Shown here: piece by piece, positions 9,785-19,428 of the stretch | Layout: each line of letters opens with the position of its first letter | Numbering within the stretch: the first letter of the stretch is position 1 | DNA from: Nodularia sp. NIES-3585 | GTDB lineage: Bacteria > Cyanobacteriota > Cyanobacteriia > Cyanobacteriales > Nostocaceae | DNA: 64,000 nucleotides | NCBI RefSeq assembly: GCF_002218065.1 | Contig: NZ_BDUB01000001.1 | Location: 1,620,711 to 1,684,710 of the forward strand | Reading direction: 5' to 3' | Program-made: the position numbers and the translations under genes | Notes under the pieces: generated by a model | What the model was told of the DNA's origin: nothing | The model's input: the letters and a program-made list of their open reading frames with translations, nothing else | Database searches by the model: none

Positions 9785-9830
9785 AATTCACCTGCATCTC
9801 TAGGAATTATTATTTTAGCGATCGCATTAA

Positions 9831-10027
9831 GAGGGTGTTTGAAAAGTTTTGGGCGAATATAATATGGCTACGCTTCGCCTTAGCGATACGCTACTACACA
9901 GGCCAAGTCCACCGACCTGGACTAATGAAAAATTAAGGTTTTTAACCCGCGCAGGCGGGTTTGGTTTGTATAGCCGCGACTTCTAGTCGCCTGGGCTAGT
10001 AATAAATTAGACTTTTCAAACAACCTC
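9831..10027. repeat. 197-bp MITE with inverted ends (GAGG.TGTTTGAAAAGT)
   Basis: The left end GAGGGTGTTTGAAAAGT and the right end (as reverse complement GAGGTTGTTTGAAAAGT) differ at one base, and both sides carry TAA. Inside is a hairpin of the form AACCCGC-GCAG-GCGGGTT and the phrase TATAGCCGCGACTTC, also present at 14556-14645. It has no ORF. The ends look like those of a transposon, so it is probably a non-autonomous derivative. Confidence 0.7.
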
Positions 10028-10039
10028 TAAAACACCCTG

Positions 10040-11170
10040 CTATTCTTCATCATCATTAACATAAATTTCAATTTCTTCTGTAAAAACTAAAGCTGAAGGT
10101 TCCACAGAAACTGAATCAGGGGATATTCCTTCTGGTAATTCTTGGAAGATTTCTAAAATTCCACTAGCAAACTTTTGAACGCACTCTGTAATTCTCATCT
10201 TGGCGCAATCCTGACTCATGCCAAAAACTCGATAAATATCGTATCGCTGTGCATTAGCCATACAATTTAACTCACCCAGTGAAATATGAAATGGCAATTT
10301 AAAACCTTTTCCAGTTGATTTAACATCAATTAAAACTTGGCTTCCATCAAGCAATGTTAAAGAAAAATCATAAACTGAAACTGGATTTTCATTAGATTCC
10401 CATTTGTAATCACGGATTTTGCCTAATTCTTTTTGAGAGGCAAGATGTACATTTACAAATTCTTCCCCTCTTCGTCCGTTGATTTCAGCTGTTTCTTTTG
10501 CTTTTTTTAAATCAGCAAGAGATATTCTTCTGCCTGAAGGTTTAGATAATAGCGTTTGTAGTCCTTTATCTCCACCTTGAACAAAATCTTCTAAAGCATC
10601 ATCATCATCTAAAACAAGCTCATGAATAGGATGTTTTGAAACAATCGTACTTTCAGCAATGATTTTTCTAATATCTATAAGTGTCAAATTTGCCATTTTT
10701 GATGTTCCTAGAAATAATTCTATGGCAGCATGAACGGAGATATCATCTTCGTGCTTCCTGGAAATAAATATAGCTTTAGCAGAAACGGGAACATTAATTC
10801 CATCAAAGTCAAAAATCACAAAGTCACCGGGTTCTAGAATATTAAATCTTACAGGACTATCATCAGGATTTGTGACAAATTCACCATTCAGCCGCCAATT
10901 TTTGTATGTGTCACCTCTAACTATCTTTCGTTGAAGATTATACTCACCCTCAAGACCAGGTCCATAGATAGAAATATCTAGGGGTATCTTGTTTCCCGTT
11001 TTAATTTGTACATAATCCAATAAAGTAGGATAGAGCTTGTCGATAAAAATATTGGCATTCAAGTTGATCGCTTTTTGTTTTCCACCAGGGCGGTTCGGAT
11101 TCTTAAAGTGGCACTCAAAAAATGTCAGGTCTGAGTCAGTAAGTCTTTTAACGGCAAGCTTTCTTGACAT
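10040..11170 (-). CDS. putative type II restriction endonuclease with DUF3883-like nuclease domain (376 aa)
   Basis: The gene overlaps the 3' end of a C5 cytosine methyltransferase gene by 46 bp on the same strand, the usual arrangement of a type II system. The C-terminal half (from about residue 235) begins GRRGEEFVNVHLA and contains YDFSLTLLDGSQVLIDVKST, a plausible PD-(D/E)XK core with Asp and Asp-Val-Lys. It goes on with a segment like the end of DUF3883 domains (ISLGELNCMANAQRYDIYRVF). The N-terminal half is rich in beta strands and probably reads the target DNA; I do not recognise its family. Recognition sequence unknown. HIP1 sites are sparse here, hinting at transfer. Confidence 0.7.
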   Translation of the reverse strand: MSRKLAVKRLTDSDLTFFECHFKNPNRPGGKQKAINLNANIFIDKLYPTLLDYVQIKTGNKIPLDISIYGPGLEGEYNLQRKIVRGDTYKNWRLNGEFVTNPDDSPVRFNILEPGDFVIFDFDGINVPVSAKAIFISRKHEDDISVHAAIELFLGTSKMANLTLIDIRKIIAESTIVSKHPIHELVLDDDDALEDFVQGGDKGLQTLLSKPSGRRISLADLKKAKETAEINGRRGEEFVNVHLASQKELGKIRDYKWESNENPVSVYDFSLTLLDGSQVLIDVKSTGKGFKLPFHISLGELNCMANAQRYDIYRVFGMSQDCAKMRITECVQKFASGILEIFQELPEGISPDSVSVEPSALVFTEEIEIYVNDDEE

Positions 11171-12672
11171 ATAATAGCTCTTTGTATTTGTGAAAACATT
11201 TGATTAGCGATCGCTGCGGCTAGCAAAGGAGGAACAGCATTTCCAATCTGCTTAAAAGCTGGATTCATAGTACCAACAAAAATAAACTGATCGGGAAATG
11301 ACTGTAGACGTGCTGCTTCTCGTACTGAGATAGTTCTAGCCTGTGTGCTGTCATAATGGATGTGGGAATAGCTATCTTTACCCAGGTGAGCCATTAACGT
11401 TCTTGCAGGTTTATCTGCCTCCATTTTTCGCCATTTATTGGGGAACTTAGATGGATCATAAGGAGGAACAATTTGTTTTTTCAAAGTATTTAATTCTACA
11501 GTGTCATACTCCATTTTGCTCTCAGATATCTTTAACTTCTCTAGCTTTTCATTCAAGATATTTATTGCGTGTTGATAAGCTTCTGGATATTGCTCTCCTG
11601 GCGACATTCGGCGAAATATGTCGAAATCTCTGGGAGAGAGTACCCGAATTATATGATCTTTAACCCCTTCATTCGCCTCAAAACCCTCCCATTTCCTAAG
11701 TTTTTGAGCGTAGTCTGAAGCTTTTAACGTATTAGAGTAGGGAGTTGTTGTTGTAAATCTTTTAGCACCACGTTTCAGCTTTCCTTCTAAATGTAAGGTT
11801 ATGGGCGGTAAATCTCCTATAGCTTCACTAGCGCTAATAGCCTTCAGTAAACCAGGATGAGGCGGCGGCGGTGATATGTATGAGGATAAGTCAATATTGA
11901 ACAAATCCATTTGCTTAGATAATATCTTTTGTTTATTTATTGACAGATTTTTTAAAGCTACTTGTCTTGAACCGTTATAACCTCTAGGAAGTTCTATCCA
12001 ATGAGTTGGATTTGGGAAAGTAACTTGTGCCTCAAGTTCATGAGCATAAGCAATTAAAAACATACGCTCGCGCATTTGAGGAACACCGTAATAAACTGCA
12101 TTCAAGAGAGTATATCCGCATCTGTAGCCACTTTTAGTCAGGACTTGACACATCTCTTCAGCAATATTATGACCTCCATAATTGAGCGCATCTGGTACAT
12201 TTTCCATTAAGAGTGCCAAAGGCCGCAACGCTTTTACATAATGTAAATATCTTAGATACAAATTGGCTCTGGGATCTTGCATAAAAGCTTCAGGATGGTC
12301 AGCTACTTCTCTCAATTTTGAGCGTCCCACTCTAGCAAAAGCTTGACAAGGTGGCCCGCCAATAATTACATCAATAGCATTAGTTACGTCAGAACCGAGA
12401 TGTAATTCACTAATAAGTTGCTCAGGTTCGGTAACAGTAATATCGCGGGCATTAGCATGAAGTTTCCAGAGTTCTGGCGATATATTTTTGCAAAAGTTTA
12501 CAGCATGAGACTGAGCAGCTAGATGATCGCATTCTACAGATCCTACAATTTCAAATCCGGCTTTCTGAAAACCGAGTGAGAGACCACCACACCCTGCAAA
12601 AATATCTAAAACTCTGGGTTTACCTCCCAATTTAAGTCGGTTAATTTTTTGTTTAATCGGGTTTATTAACAC
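11125..12672 (-). CDS. DNA (cytosine-5) methyltransferase of a type II system (515 aa)
   Basis: All main C5-methyltransferase motifs can be read: I (RVLDIFAGCGGLSLGFQKAGF), IV with the catalytic cysteine (IIGGPPCQAFARVGR), VI (LLMENVPDAL), VIII (YGVPQMRERMFLIAY) and the C-terminal IX/X region (ISVREAARLQSFPDQF, QIGNAVPPLLAAAIA). The variable target-recognition region between about residues 240 and 430 is long. It should methylate the site cut by the overlapping endonuclease. Translation starts at GTG; an ATG alternative at the start is lacking. It is the first gene of a two-gene operon in the inserted cassette. Confidence 0.95.
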   Translation of the reverse strand: MLINPIKQKINRLKLGGKPRVLDIFAGCGGLSLGFQKAGFEIVGSVECDHLAAQSHAVNFCKNISPELWKLHANARDITVTEPEQLISELHLGSDVTNAIDVIIGGPPCQAFARVGRSKLREVADHPEAFMQDPRANLYLRYLHYVKALRPLALLMENVPDALNYGGHNIAEEMCQVLTKSGYRCGYTLLNAVYYGVPQMRERMFLIAYAHELEAQVTFPNPTHWIELPRGYNGSRQVALKNLSINKQKILSKQMDLFNIDLSSYISPPPPHPGLLKAISASEAIGDLPPITLHLEGKLKRGAKRFTTTTPYSNTLKASDYAQKLRKWEGFEANEGVKDHIIRVLSPRDFDIFRRMSPGEQYPEAYQHAINILNEKLEKLKISESKMEYDTVELNTLKKQIVPPYDPSKFPNKWRKMEADKPARTLMAHLGKDSYSHIHYDSTQARTISVREAARLQSFPDQFIFVGTMNPAFKQIGNAVPPLLAAAIANQMFSQIQRAIICQESLPLKDLLTQT

Positions 12673-13008
12673 GCAATAACCTCGTTTTTACTAGCAATAT
12701 TTTTTTGATATACGGCAATATCAATTTAATTACCCACTACAGGCATTAAAAATTAAAATTAATGGAAATCCATCACATTTTCATGGCATTCAATATCTAA
12801 TTATCATAATAATATTACCAAACTATATGCTGTAAAATATCGCATAACAGTAATTTTATCAAAATAGAATAATAGCTGTTTGTGGTTGATTGAGCAATAA
12901 CTTTTTTAAGTATGGTTAATTATTATGAGAAATTGTCTCTGTGGTTTCACCCATGCAGTTGTACCTAATCATCTGGTAAAGATTTTAAAGGGTTAGTGGT
13001 AAAAATAA
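12673..13008. other. 336-bp AT-rich gap upstream of the R-M operon, with HIT vestige
   Basis: Most of the gap is very AT-rich and presumably contains the promoter of the methyltransferase gene. Its right end (12933-12990) is the HIT-derived direct repeat. I see no ORF or RNA gene. Confidence 0.5.
12933..12990 (-). pseudogene. vestigial HIT gene 5' end (direct repeat B)
   Basis: Read on the minus strand, the segment gives Met-Gly-Glu-Thr-Thr-Glu-Thr-Ile, against Met-Ser-Glu-Thr-Thr-Glu-Thr-Ile in the intact HIT protein. It also keeps the same upstream bases (TACC, CATCTG, AAGATTTTA). The copy has drifted and cannot encode a protein. It marks the right boundary of the cassette inserted between HIT and the comM-type gene. 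Confidence 0.65.
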
Positions 13009-14538
13009 ATGCTGGCTAGAGTCTGGAGTGCATCTATTGTGGGCATCGATGCCGTTAAAGTCGGTGTTGAAGTCGATATTTCAGGGGGTTTACCAGGAAT
13101 TGTGGTGTTGGGTCTTCCAGATTCGGCGGTGCAAGAATCTAAGGAGAGGGTAAAAGCGACGCTGAAAAATGCTGGTTTTGCTTTCCCGATGCGGAAAATT
13201 GTGATTAACCTGACTCCGGCTGATTTACGCAAGGAAGGGCCTTGTTTCGATTTACCGATTAGTGTGGGGATTTTGGCGGCTTCTGAACAAGTTAGTGCTG
13301 ATTTGTTGGGAGATTATCTTTTCTTGGGTGAAGTCTCCTTAGATGGTAGTTTACGTCCTGTGGCTGGGGTTTTACCTATTGCGGCTACAGCCCAAAAAAT
13401 GGGGATTGCAGGTTTAGTGGTTCCAGTGGATAATGCTCAAGAAGCTGCGGTAGTTGCAGGATTGGCGGTTTACGGTTGCAAAAATATCGCTGATGTGGTG
13501 GATTTGTTGAATAATCCAGGGCGTTACAAACCTGTACAGCCAGATAATTCACAACCGTTACCCAAAACGGCTTATCCTGGTGCAGACTTAAAAGATGTCA
13601 AAGGTCAGGCTCATGCTCGTCGGGCTTTGGAAATTGCGGCGGCCGGAGGACACAATCTTATATTTGTCGGACCTCCTGGAAGTGGGAAGACGATGTTAGC
13701 TCGACGTTTACCGGGTATTTTACCTCCTTTAGAGTTTGCGGAATCTTTAGAAGTCACTCGGATTCACTCGGTGGCTGGGTTGTTGAAAAATCGCGGTTCC
13801 TTAGTACGCGATCGCCCTTTTCGCAGTCCTCACCATTCCGCATCAGGCCCTTCTCTAGTTGGTGGTGGTAGCTTTCCCCGTCCTGGGGAAATTTCTTTAT
13901 CTCACCAAGGAATTTTATTTTTGGATGAGTTAACTGAGTTTAAACGCGATGTTTTAGAATTTCTCCGCCAACCTTTAGAAGATGGTTATGTGACCATTTC
14001 TCGTACTAGACAATCGGTGATGTTTCCGGCGCAATTTACTTTAGTCGCCAGTACAAATCCCTGTCCTTGCGGTTATTATGGCGATACTATTCAACAGTGT
14101 ACCTGTTCACCCAGACAACGGGAAAATTATTGGGCAAAGCTTTCGGGGCCTTTGATGGATCGGATTGATTTACAAGTTGCAGTGAATCGTTTAAAACCAG
14201 AGGAAATTACCCAACAACCCACGGGAGAAGCTTCAACTTCGGTTTTGGAGAGAGTTACAAAAGCCCGCGATCGCGCCGTTAAACGTTTTCAAGGAGAACC
14301 AAATCTGCGTTGTAATGCTCAAATGCAAAGCCATCATCTTCAGAAATGGTGCAAGTTAGATGATACTAGCCGCAGTCTATTGGAAGCAGCAATTAGAAAA
14401 TTAGGGTTATCTGCAAGGGCGAGCGATCGCATTCTCAAAGTCGGGCGGACTATTGCAGATTTAGCGGGGGAAGAGGAATTAAAAGCTAATCATATAGCTG
14501 AAGCGATTCAATACCGCACAATCGATAGGATGCAATAG
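13009..14538 (+). CDS. YifB/ComM family Mg-chelatase-like AAA+ ATPase (509 aa)
   Basis: ComM is a hexameric helicase that promotes branch migration during natural transformation. The N-terminal Lon-protease-like domain (residues 1-170) starts MLARVWSASIVGIDAVKV. The AAA+ core has Walker A GPPGSGKTMLARRLPGILP and Walker B ILFLDELTEFK. A cysteine-rich zinc-like loop (NPCPCGYYGDTIQQCTC) precedes the C-terminal Mg-chelatase lid. Length is standard. Natural competence is therefore plausible in this strain, though one gene does not prove it. A gene symbol is withheld because orthology to comM was not tested. Confidence 0.93.
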   Translation: MLARVWSASIVGIDAVKVGVEVDISGGLPGIVVLGLPDSAVQESKERVKATLKNAGFAFPMRKIVINLTPADLRKEGPCFDLPISVGILAASEQVSADLLGDYLFLGEVSLDGSLRPVAGVLPIAATAQKMGIAGLVVPVDNAQEAAVVAGLAVYGCKNIADVVDLLNNPGRYKPVQPDNSQPLPKTAYPGADLKDVKGQAHARRALEIAAAGGHNLIFVGPPGSGKTMLARRLPGILPPLEFAESLEVTRIHSVAGLLKNRGSLVRDRPFRSPHHSASGPSLVGGGSFPRPGEISLSHQGILFLDELTEFKRDVLEFLRQPLEDGYVTISRTRQSVMFPAQFTLVASTNPCPCGYYGDTIQQCTCSPRQRENYWAKLSGPLMDRIDLQVAVNRLKPEEITQQPTGEASTSVLERVTKARDRAVKRFQGEPNLRCNAQMQSHHLQKWCKLDDTSRSLLEAAIRKLGLSARASDRILKVGRTIADLAGEEELKANHIAEAIQYRTIDRMQ

Positions 14539-14555
14539 TGAACAGGCAAAGTTCA

Positions 14556-14645
14556 CCTCCGTGGACTAATGAAGAAACGGTATTTTTATCCCGCGCAGGC
14601 GGGTTTCGTTCGTATAGCCGCGACTTCCAGTCGCCAGGGCTGTAA
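14556..14645. repeat. dispersed repeat related to the 9831-10027 MITE core
   Basis: The segment shares with that MITE the phrases TGGACTAATGAA, CCCGCGCAGGCGGGTTT and TATAGCCGCGACTTC, in the same order, but lacks its inverted ends. It follows directly after the comM-type gene. The hairpin CCCGC-GCAG-GCGGG could act as a processing site or weak terminator. Confidence 0.6.
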
Positions 14646-14775
14646 TTACATTCTTTCCCAGAGATATAAATTCTGCCTCCAGAATACGGCAAAAACACCT
14701 TTAGGAAGATGTGGCGACTTCATAAACCAGTATCAAATATAGCAGGAGTGTAGAAATTTCCTAAATAAAGAGACT

Positions 14776-15798
14776 ATGAAGTTACAGGCGATTTGGACGC
14801 TATTCCCAGAAACTTTTAAACAATGGAGTGAAGATAAAGCCTCACGGTTAGCGGCAGCATTAGCTTATTACACTATATTTTCTATTGCACCTTTGCTAAT
14901 TATTGTAATTGCGATCGCGGGCGCAGTATTTGGAGAAGAAGCCGCCAGGGGTGAAATTGTTCGCCAAATTCAAGGTTTGGTGGGCAGAGATGGCGCACAA
15001 TTCCTAGAAATAGCCATTAAAAATGCTAGCAGACCACAAGCTGGAGCGATCGCCTCTATTCTGAGTGTTGTAATTTTACTCATAGGTGCTACTGGTGTAT
15101 TTGCGGAGTTACAAGATTCCCTCAACACCATTTGGGATGTCAAAGCCAAACCTGGACGTGGCATGATGACTATCATTCGCCAACGCTTCTTATCATTCAC
15201 CATGATTTTAGGCATTGGCTTTTTACTTCTCGTTTCCTTAGTCATTAGTGCCGGATTATCAGCACTGACAACTTACTTTAGCAACGCCTTACCAGAGATT
15301 GATTCCATCTGGCAGATGCTCAATTTTCTGCTTTCTTTTGCCATTACCACCGTTATTTTTGCACTAATTTTTAAAGTTTTACCAGATGTCAGAATTACTT
15401 GGAGTGATGTTTTAATTGGTGCATTGCTGACTTCCCTCTTATTTTCCATCGGTAAGTTTTTATTAGGACAGTATATCGGTAGGAGTACTTTGGGTTCAGC
15501 CTATGGTGCGGCTGGTTCACTGGTGGTAATCATCGCTTGGGTTTACTATGCTGCCCAGATTCTGTTTTTTGGCGCAGAGTTTACCCAGGTTTATGCTAGG
15601 CGATACGGCACTGACATCACTCCAACTGCAAATGCTATCCCACGCACTGCTAAAACTCCTGTTCAGGGAGGTGTAATAAATAATCATTCGCGAACTGCTT
15701 GGAGAAAAAAGCAATCCTCTCGCTTAATTAATCGTGTACTCCACTACTTTAGGCATCCCAAGCGCTTAAAACGCCGCCCCAGAAATCGCCGCTATTGA
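14776..15798 (+). CDS. YihY/BrkB family inner-membrane protein (340 aa)
   Basis: YihY family proteins are integral plasma-membrane proteins of unsettled function. The opening segment WSEDKASRLAAALAYYTIFSIAPLLI is the family hallmark. About six hydrophobic helices follow, with GSAYGAAGSLVVIIAWVYYAAQILFFGAEFTQVYA as the conserved last pair. The last 70 residues are basic, with HFRHPKRLKRRPRNRR at the end, and should lie in the cytosol. An old annotation as tRNA-processing ribonuclease BN rests on a misassignment. It is followed by purB after about 75 bp. Confidence 0.9.
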   Translation: MKLQAIWTLFPETFKQWSEDKASRLAAALAYYTIFSIAPLLIIVIAIAGAVFGEEAARGEIVRQIQGLVGRDGAQFLEIAIKNASRPQAGAIASILSVVILLIGATGVFAELQDSLNTIWDVKAKPGRGMMTIIRQRFLSFTMILGIGFLLLVSLVISAGLSALTTYFSNALPEIDSIWQMLNFLLSFAITTVIFALIFKVLPDVRITWSDVLIGALLTSLLFSIGKFLLGQYIGRSTLGSAYGAAGSLVVIIAWVYYAAQILFFGAEFTQVYARRYGTDITPTANAIPRTAKTPVQGGVINNHSRTAWRKKQSSRLINRVLHYFRHPKRLKRRPRNRRY

Positions 15799-15873
15799 AT
15801 TTATTGCCTAACTGATAGTTATCGATGGGTTAATTAAACTGTAGAATATGACAGTTGTATTCTGCCGCGAACG

Positions 15874-17169
15874 TTGATTGAGCGTTATACTCTGCCCGAA
15901 ATGGGCAACCTGTGGACTGAAACTTACAAATTAAAAACCTGGCTTCAGGTGGAAATTGCAGTTTGTGAAGCCCAAGCTGAACTGGGTTATATCCCTTCTC
16001 AGGCAGTTGAAGAAATTAAAGCTAAGGCGAATTTTGACCCGAAGCGAGTCTTGGAAATTGAAGCTGAAGTCCGTCATGATGTCATTGCCTTTTTAACCAA
16101 TGTCAATGAATATGTGGGTGATGCTGGGCGTTATATTCATCTGGGTTTAACTAGCTCGGATGTACTAGATACCGCTTTAGGACTACAATTAGTTGCTAGT
16201 CTGGATCTCATATCCCAACACCTGGAAGAGTTAATTCAGGTAATTCGCCTCAAGGCACGAGAACATCGTTATACAGTCATGACTGGCCGTTCACACGGTA
16301 TTCACGCTGAACCGATGACTTTTGGATTTAAGTTAGCTGGATGGTTAGCTGAGGTGTTGCGCCATCAACAAAGGCTGAAAGTTCTCCGGGAAACCATCGC
16401 CGTGGGGAAAATTTCCGGGGCTGTGGGAACCTATGCCAATATTGAACCACGAGTGGAAGCGATCGCTTGTGAAAAACTAGGACTCAAACCTGATACGGCC
16501 TCGACTCAAGTAATTTCGCGCGATCGCCATGCCGACTACGTGCAACAATTAGCCTTAGTCGCCGCATCCATTGAACGCTTTGCTGTAGAAATTCGGAATC
16601 TCCAAAGAACAGACGTTTTAGAAGTAGAAGAATTTTTCGCCAAAGGTCAAAAAGGCTCATCAGCCATGCCCCACAAGCGCAACCCCATCCGTTCAGAACG
16701 GTTGACGGGAATGGCTAGGCTAGTGAGAAGTCATGCTGGTGCAGCCCTGGAAAACGTGGCTTTATGGCATGAACGGGACATTTCTCACAGTTCTGTAGAA
16801 CGGGTAATTTTGCCAGATGCTTGCATTTTGACTCACTTTATGCTGGTAGAAATTACCGGATTGGTGAAAAACTTGCTGGTGTACCCCGAAAACATGGCGC
16901 GGAACCTGAACTGTTATGGCGGTGTAGTGTTTAGCCAAAAAGTTCTCCTGGCTTTAATAGACAAGGGAATGAACCGAGAAGAAGCTTACGCCATTGTTCA
17001 AGAAAGCGCTCATACTGCTTGGAACAAGCCAGAAGGAGACTTCCACGCCTTAATTACTCAAAACCCGCGTGTAACTCAAAATCTGTCCCCAGCAGAAATT
17101 GAAGCCTGTTTTGACCCGCAGCAACATCTGCGCCATTTAGATCAAGTTTACCAACGACTAGGTATTTAA
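15874..17169 (+). CDS. purB: adenylosuccinate lyase (431 aa)
   Basis: The enzyme splits fumarate from SAICAR and from adenylosuccinate in purine synthesis. The start is TTG, immediately giving MIERYTLPEMGNLWT, a canonical N-terminus. The superfamily signature appears as GSSAMPHKRNPI (around residue 265), TGRSHGIHAEP carries the catalytic histidine, and LTSSDVLDTALG is the substrate loop. Length is normal for the bacterial short type. It may be cotranscribed with the YihY gene. Confidence 0.97.
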   Translation: MIERYTLPEMGNLWTETYKLKTWLQVEIAVCEAQAELGYIPSQAVEEIKAKANFDPKRVLEIEAEVRHDVIAFLTNVNEYVGDAGRYIHLGLTSSDVLDTALGLQLVASLDLISQHLEELIQVIRLKAREHRYTVMTGRSHGIHAEPMTFGFKLAGWLAEVLRHQQRLKVLRETIAVGKISGAVGTYANIEPRVEAIACEKLGLKPDTASTQVISRDRHADYVQQLALVAASIERFAVEIRNLQRTDVLEVEEFFAKGQKGSSAMPHKRNPIRSERLTGMARLVRSHAGAALENVALWHERDISHSSVERVILPDACILTHFMLVEITGLVKNLLVYPENMARNLNCYGGVVFSQKVLLALIDKGMNREEAYAIVQESAHTAWNKPEGDFHALITQNPRVTQNLSPAEIEACFDPQQHLRHLDQVYQRLGI

Positions 17170-17264
17170 AATAAATTAGGCAGTGGCTAGGGAGCAGGGA
17201 GCAGGGGAGAAGACGTTGGGCTTTTACTAAAATTTTTCTTCCTCATCTCCCCTTTCGACTAAAA

Positions 17265-17735
17265 TCAAAATACCTGAACTCGTGCTAAACCATAGGGAAT
17301 TTCTCGCATCAAGCCCACATGATCACCAGATACTTGATAGTGAAAAACTTCACCAGCAGGCATAGTCGGCGAAAGTCCTAAATCCATCATGGCAATTTCG
17401 AGGTTAGTTGCAGGAGGTATTGGTTGAGCAAAATTGATTTTCACCATGTCCTCTTCTTTAGAAACCACTGCTTCAATGGTTTCACCCGCTTCATCGGTGA
17501 CTTGAATATTTTCACCAAGATCCATAAATTCTGAGGGACGAATTGTAATGCTAGATAAAGGCTGTTCACCAGTATACAAGCTGATATAATGCCGATCAGG
17601 TAAACCAGTTGTGCTGCTAATGCGAGGGGCGCTTTGATCATACTGGATTTCTTGACCCTGAGCGATCGCGGGCAGACCCATTGTGGCGATCGCAAAACTT
17701 AAAGCCGATAAGCAAATCAATTTTTTCATCACCAA
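17265..17735 (-). CDS. secreted DUF2808 protein (156 aa)
   Basis: A clear signal peptide (MKKLICLSALSFAIATMGLPAIA) ends in an Ala-X-Ala cleavage site, so the protein is periplasmic or exported. The rest is beta-rich and matches cyanobacterial DUF2808 proteins of unknown function, with IRPSEFMDLGENIQV and GEVFHYQVSGDHVGLM as typical parts. The start may be the second Met (MKK) two codons in. It is monocistronic and convergent with purB. Confidence 0.8.
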   Translation of the reverse strand: MVMKKLICLSALSFAIATMGLPAIAQGQEIQYDQSAPRISSTTGLPDRHYISLYTGEQPLSSITIRPSEFMDLGENIQVTDEAGETIEAVVSKEEDMVKINFAQPIPPATNLEIAMMDLGLSPTMPAGEVFHYQVSGDHVGLMREIPYGLARVQVF

Positions 17736-17954
17736 ACTCCAATAAATAAAATCAATTGGGATATACAGATATACAGACGCGATGAATCGCGTCTCTACAA
17801 GGCGACAATGGAAACAAGTAATCTGAATACCTATTGAATTTCACGTTACAAAGGTTAAAAATAGATTACGTCTCACTAATGGGATATTTAAATAAAATAG
17901 GGGCGCAAAATCTTGCGTCCCCAACAATTTGAAAATAGCTATTCTATTGTGAAT

Positions 17955-19121
17955 CTACTGCAAAAGTCCAATCATATGCAAAAAACCATGACCAGTAACT
18001 AGCTCAATCATTAAAGCAATAAAGCCCAACATCGCAATCCGACCATTCCAAACTTCGGCGCTAGTAGTCATCCCCCATTCCCAGTTCTCTTGGGGGTACA
18101 TTTTCACCCTTTTTTTCATTTGTGCAGCTTGCGAAAGCTTGAAACTGGGGTTATTTAGGGCATCAATTACTAAGTCTGCCAATGCTTTAATAAATACTGG
18201 GTGAGTATTGGGAGCAGCAGCGCGACGGAAGTTGTGAATTCCTGACTCCTCGGCTATTTCTCGATATTCAATATCAATTTCTTGTAGAGTCTCAATGTGT
18301 TCCGAGACAAAACTGATAGGTACAACAACTAAATCTTTTATCCCTTGTGCGCCGAGTTGTTCGAGAGCATCTTCAGTATACGGTTGGAGCCATTCCACTG
18401 GTCCGACACGACTTTGGTAAGCTAAGGTGTAAAGATTTGGTCGGTTGAGAGTCTGCATAATTAAAGCAGTACATTCTTCAATCTCTTGCTCATAGGGGTC
18501 TCCGGCTTCTTCAACGTAGCTTTTAGGAACGCCGTGAGCGCTGAAAAAGATATGAGCTTCATCCGGATTGGGACATTGATCTAGTTCTTGGACTATGAGT
18601 TCCGCCATGGCCTGTAAATAGCCTGGTTCTTTGTACCACGAGGGAATTACAGTATAGTCAATGGGCTGAAGTTCTGGCTTTTCTTGCCAAAGTTTATCTA
18701 ATAACCGAAAGCTAGAACCACTAGTACTAATGGAAAATTGTGGGTACAGTGGTAAAATTACTAGGTGTTCGATATTATCAGCCGCGATTTGTGCGATCGC
18801 CTCTTCTGTGTAAGGATGCCAATAACGCATTCCCACATAGATATTAACTTCTTGTCCCAAATCACCCAACTGTTGTTTCAGGGCTTGCCCTTGTTCCTCA
18901 GTAATTCGCCGTAGTGGAGAACCGCCGCCAATTTGCTTATAATTGGCTTGGGATGTTGTGGTTCGCCGTGAAGCAATAAACCAAGCTAGGGGTTTTTGCA
19001 ACCAGCGAAACGGTAGGCGAATAATTTCTGGGTCGGAAAATAGGTTATACAAAAAAGGCCCGACATCCTCTAGCTTATCAGGGCCACCGAGATTGAGTAA
19101 TAAAACGCCTACACGACTCAT
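17955..19121 (-). CDS. hemH: ferrochelatase with C-terminal chlorophyll a/b-binding-like helix (388 aa)
   Basis: Ferrochelatase inserts iron into protoporphyrin IX to make haem. The catalytic core fills residues 1-320: [17 protein letters not shown] at the start, [10 protein letters not shown] with the active-site histidine, and [16 protein letters not shown]. After a linker, residues 345-388 form a hydrophobic helix with the light-harvesting motif [22 protein letters not shown]. This tail is typical of cyanobacterial and plastid type II enzymes and anchors the enzyme in the thylakoid. The gene is complete. Confidence 0.98.
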   Translation of the reverse strand: MSRVGVLLLNLGGPDKLEDVGPFLYNLFSDPEIIRLPFRWLQKPLAWFIASRRTTTSQANYKQIGGGSPLRRITEEQGQALKQQLGDLGQEVNIYVGMRYWHPYTEEAIAQIAADNIEHLVILPLYPQFSISTSGSSFRLLDKLWQEKPELQPIDYTVIPSWYKEPGYLQAMAELIVQELDQCPNPDEAHIFFSAHGVPKSYVEEAGDPYEQEIEECTALIMQTLNRPNLYTLAYQSRVGPVEWLQPYTEDALEQLGAQGIKDLVVVPISFVSEHIETLQEIDIEYREIAEESGIHNFRRAAAPNTHPVFIKALADLVIDALNNPSFKLSQAAQMKKRVKMYPQENWEWGMTTSAEVWNGRIAMLGFIALMIELVTGHGFLHMIGLLQ

Positions 19122-19428
19122 AGCACTTATTTTCCCCCAATCTTTTCAGGTTTTTTACTAATGTTAACAATATATCTTTATTAAATATAAAGCTTTATAG
19201 TCAGCAAAGACGCAATGTCAACAATCTTAAGAGATTGGTGTGACCTTTTATCATGCGATCGCCTGCCTAGCAGCCTTGAGTTGAGGCGCTAAAGCTGATT
19301 TTCGCCAATTCCTTTACAATACTTCAAGTTTAATTCAGATTCTTAAATTTTTAGAGCTGTTATGTTAATGCTCAAAAGAGACAATTTTTGACAACTCATT
19401 AATATAATTTAACATATGGCGATGCACT
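19122..19428. other. 307-bp intergenic region, nothing recognised
   Basis: AT-rich sequence between two minus-strand genes, with one isolated GCGATCGC. It presumably holds the hemH promoter. I see no RNA, repeat or ORF of note. Confidence 0.5.
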
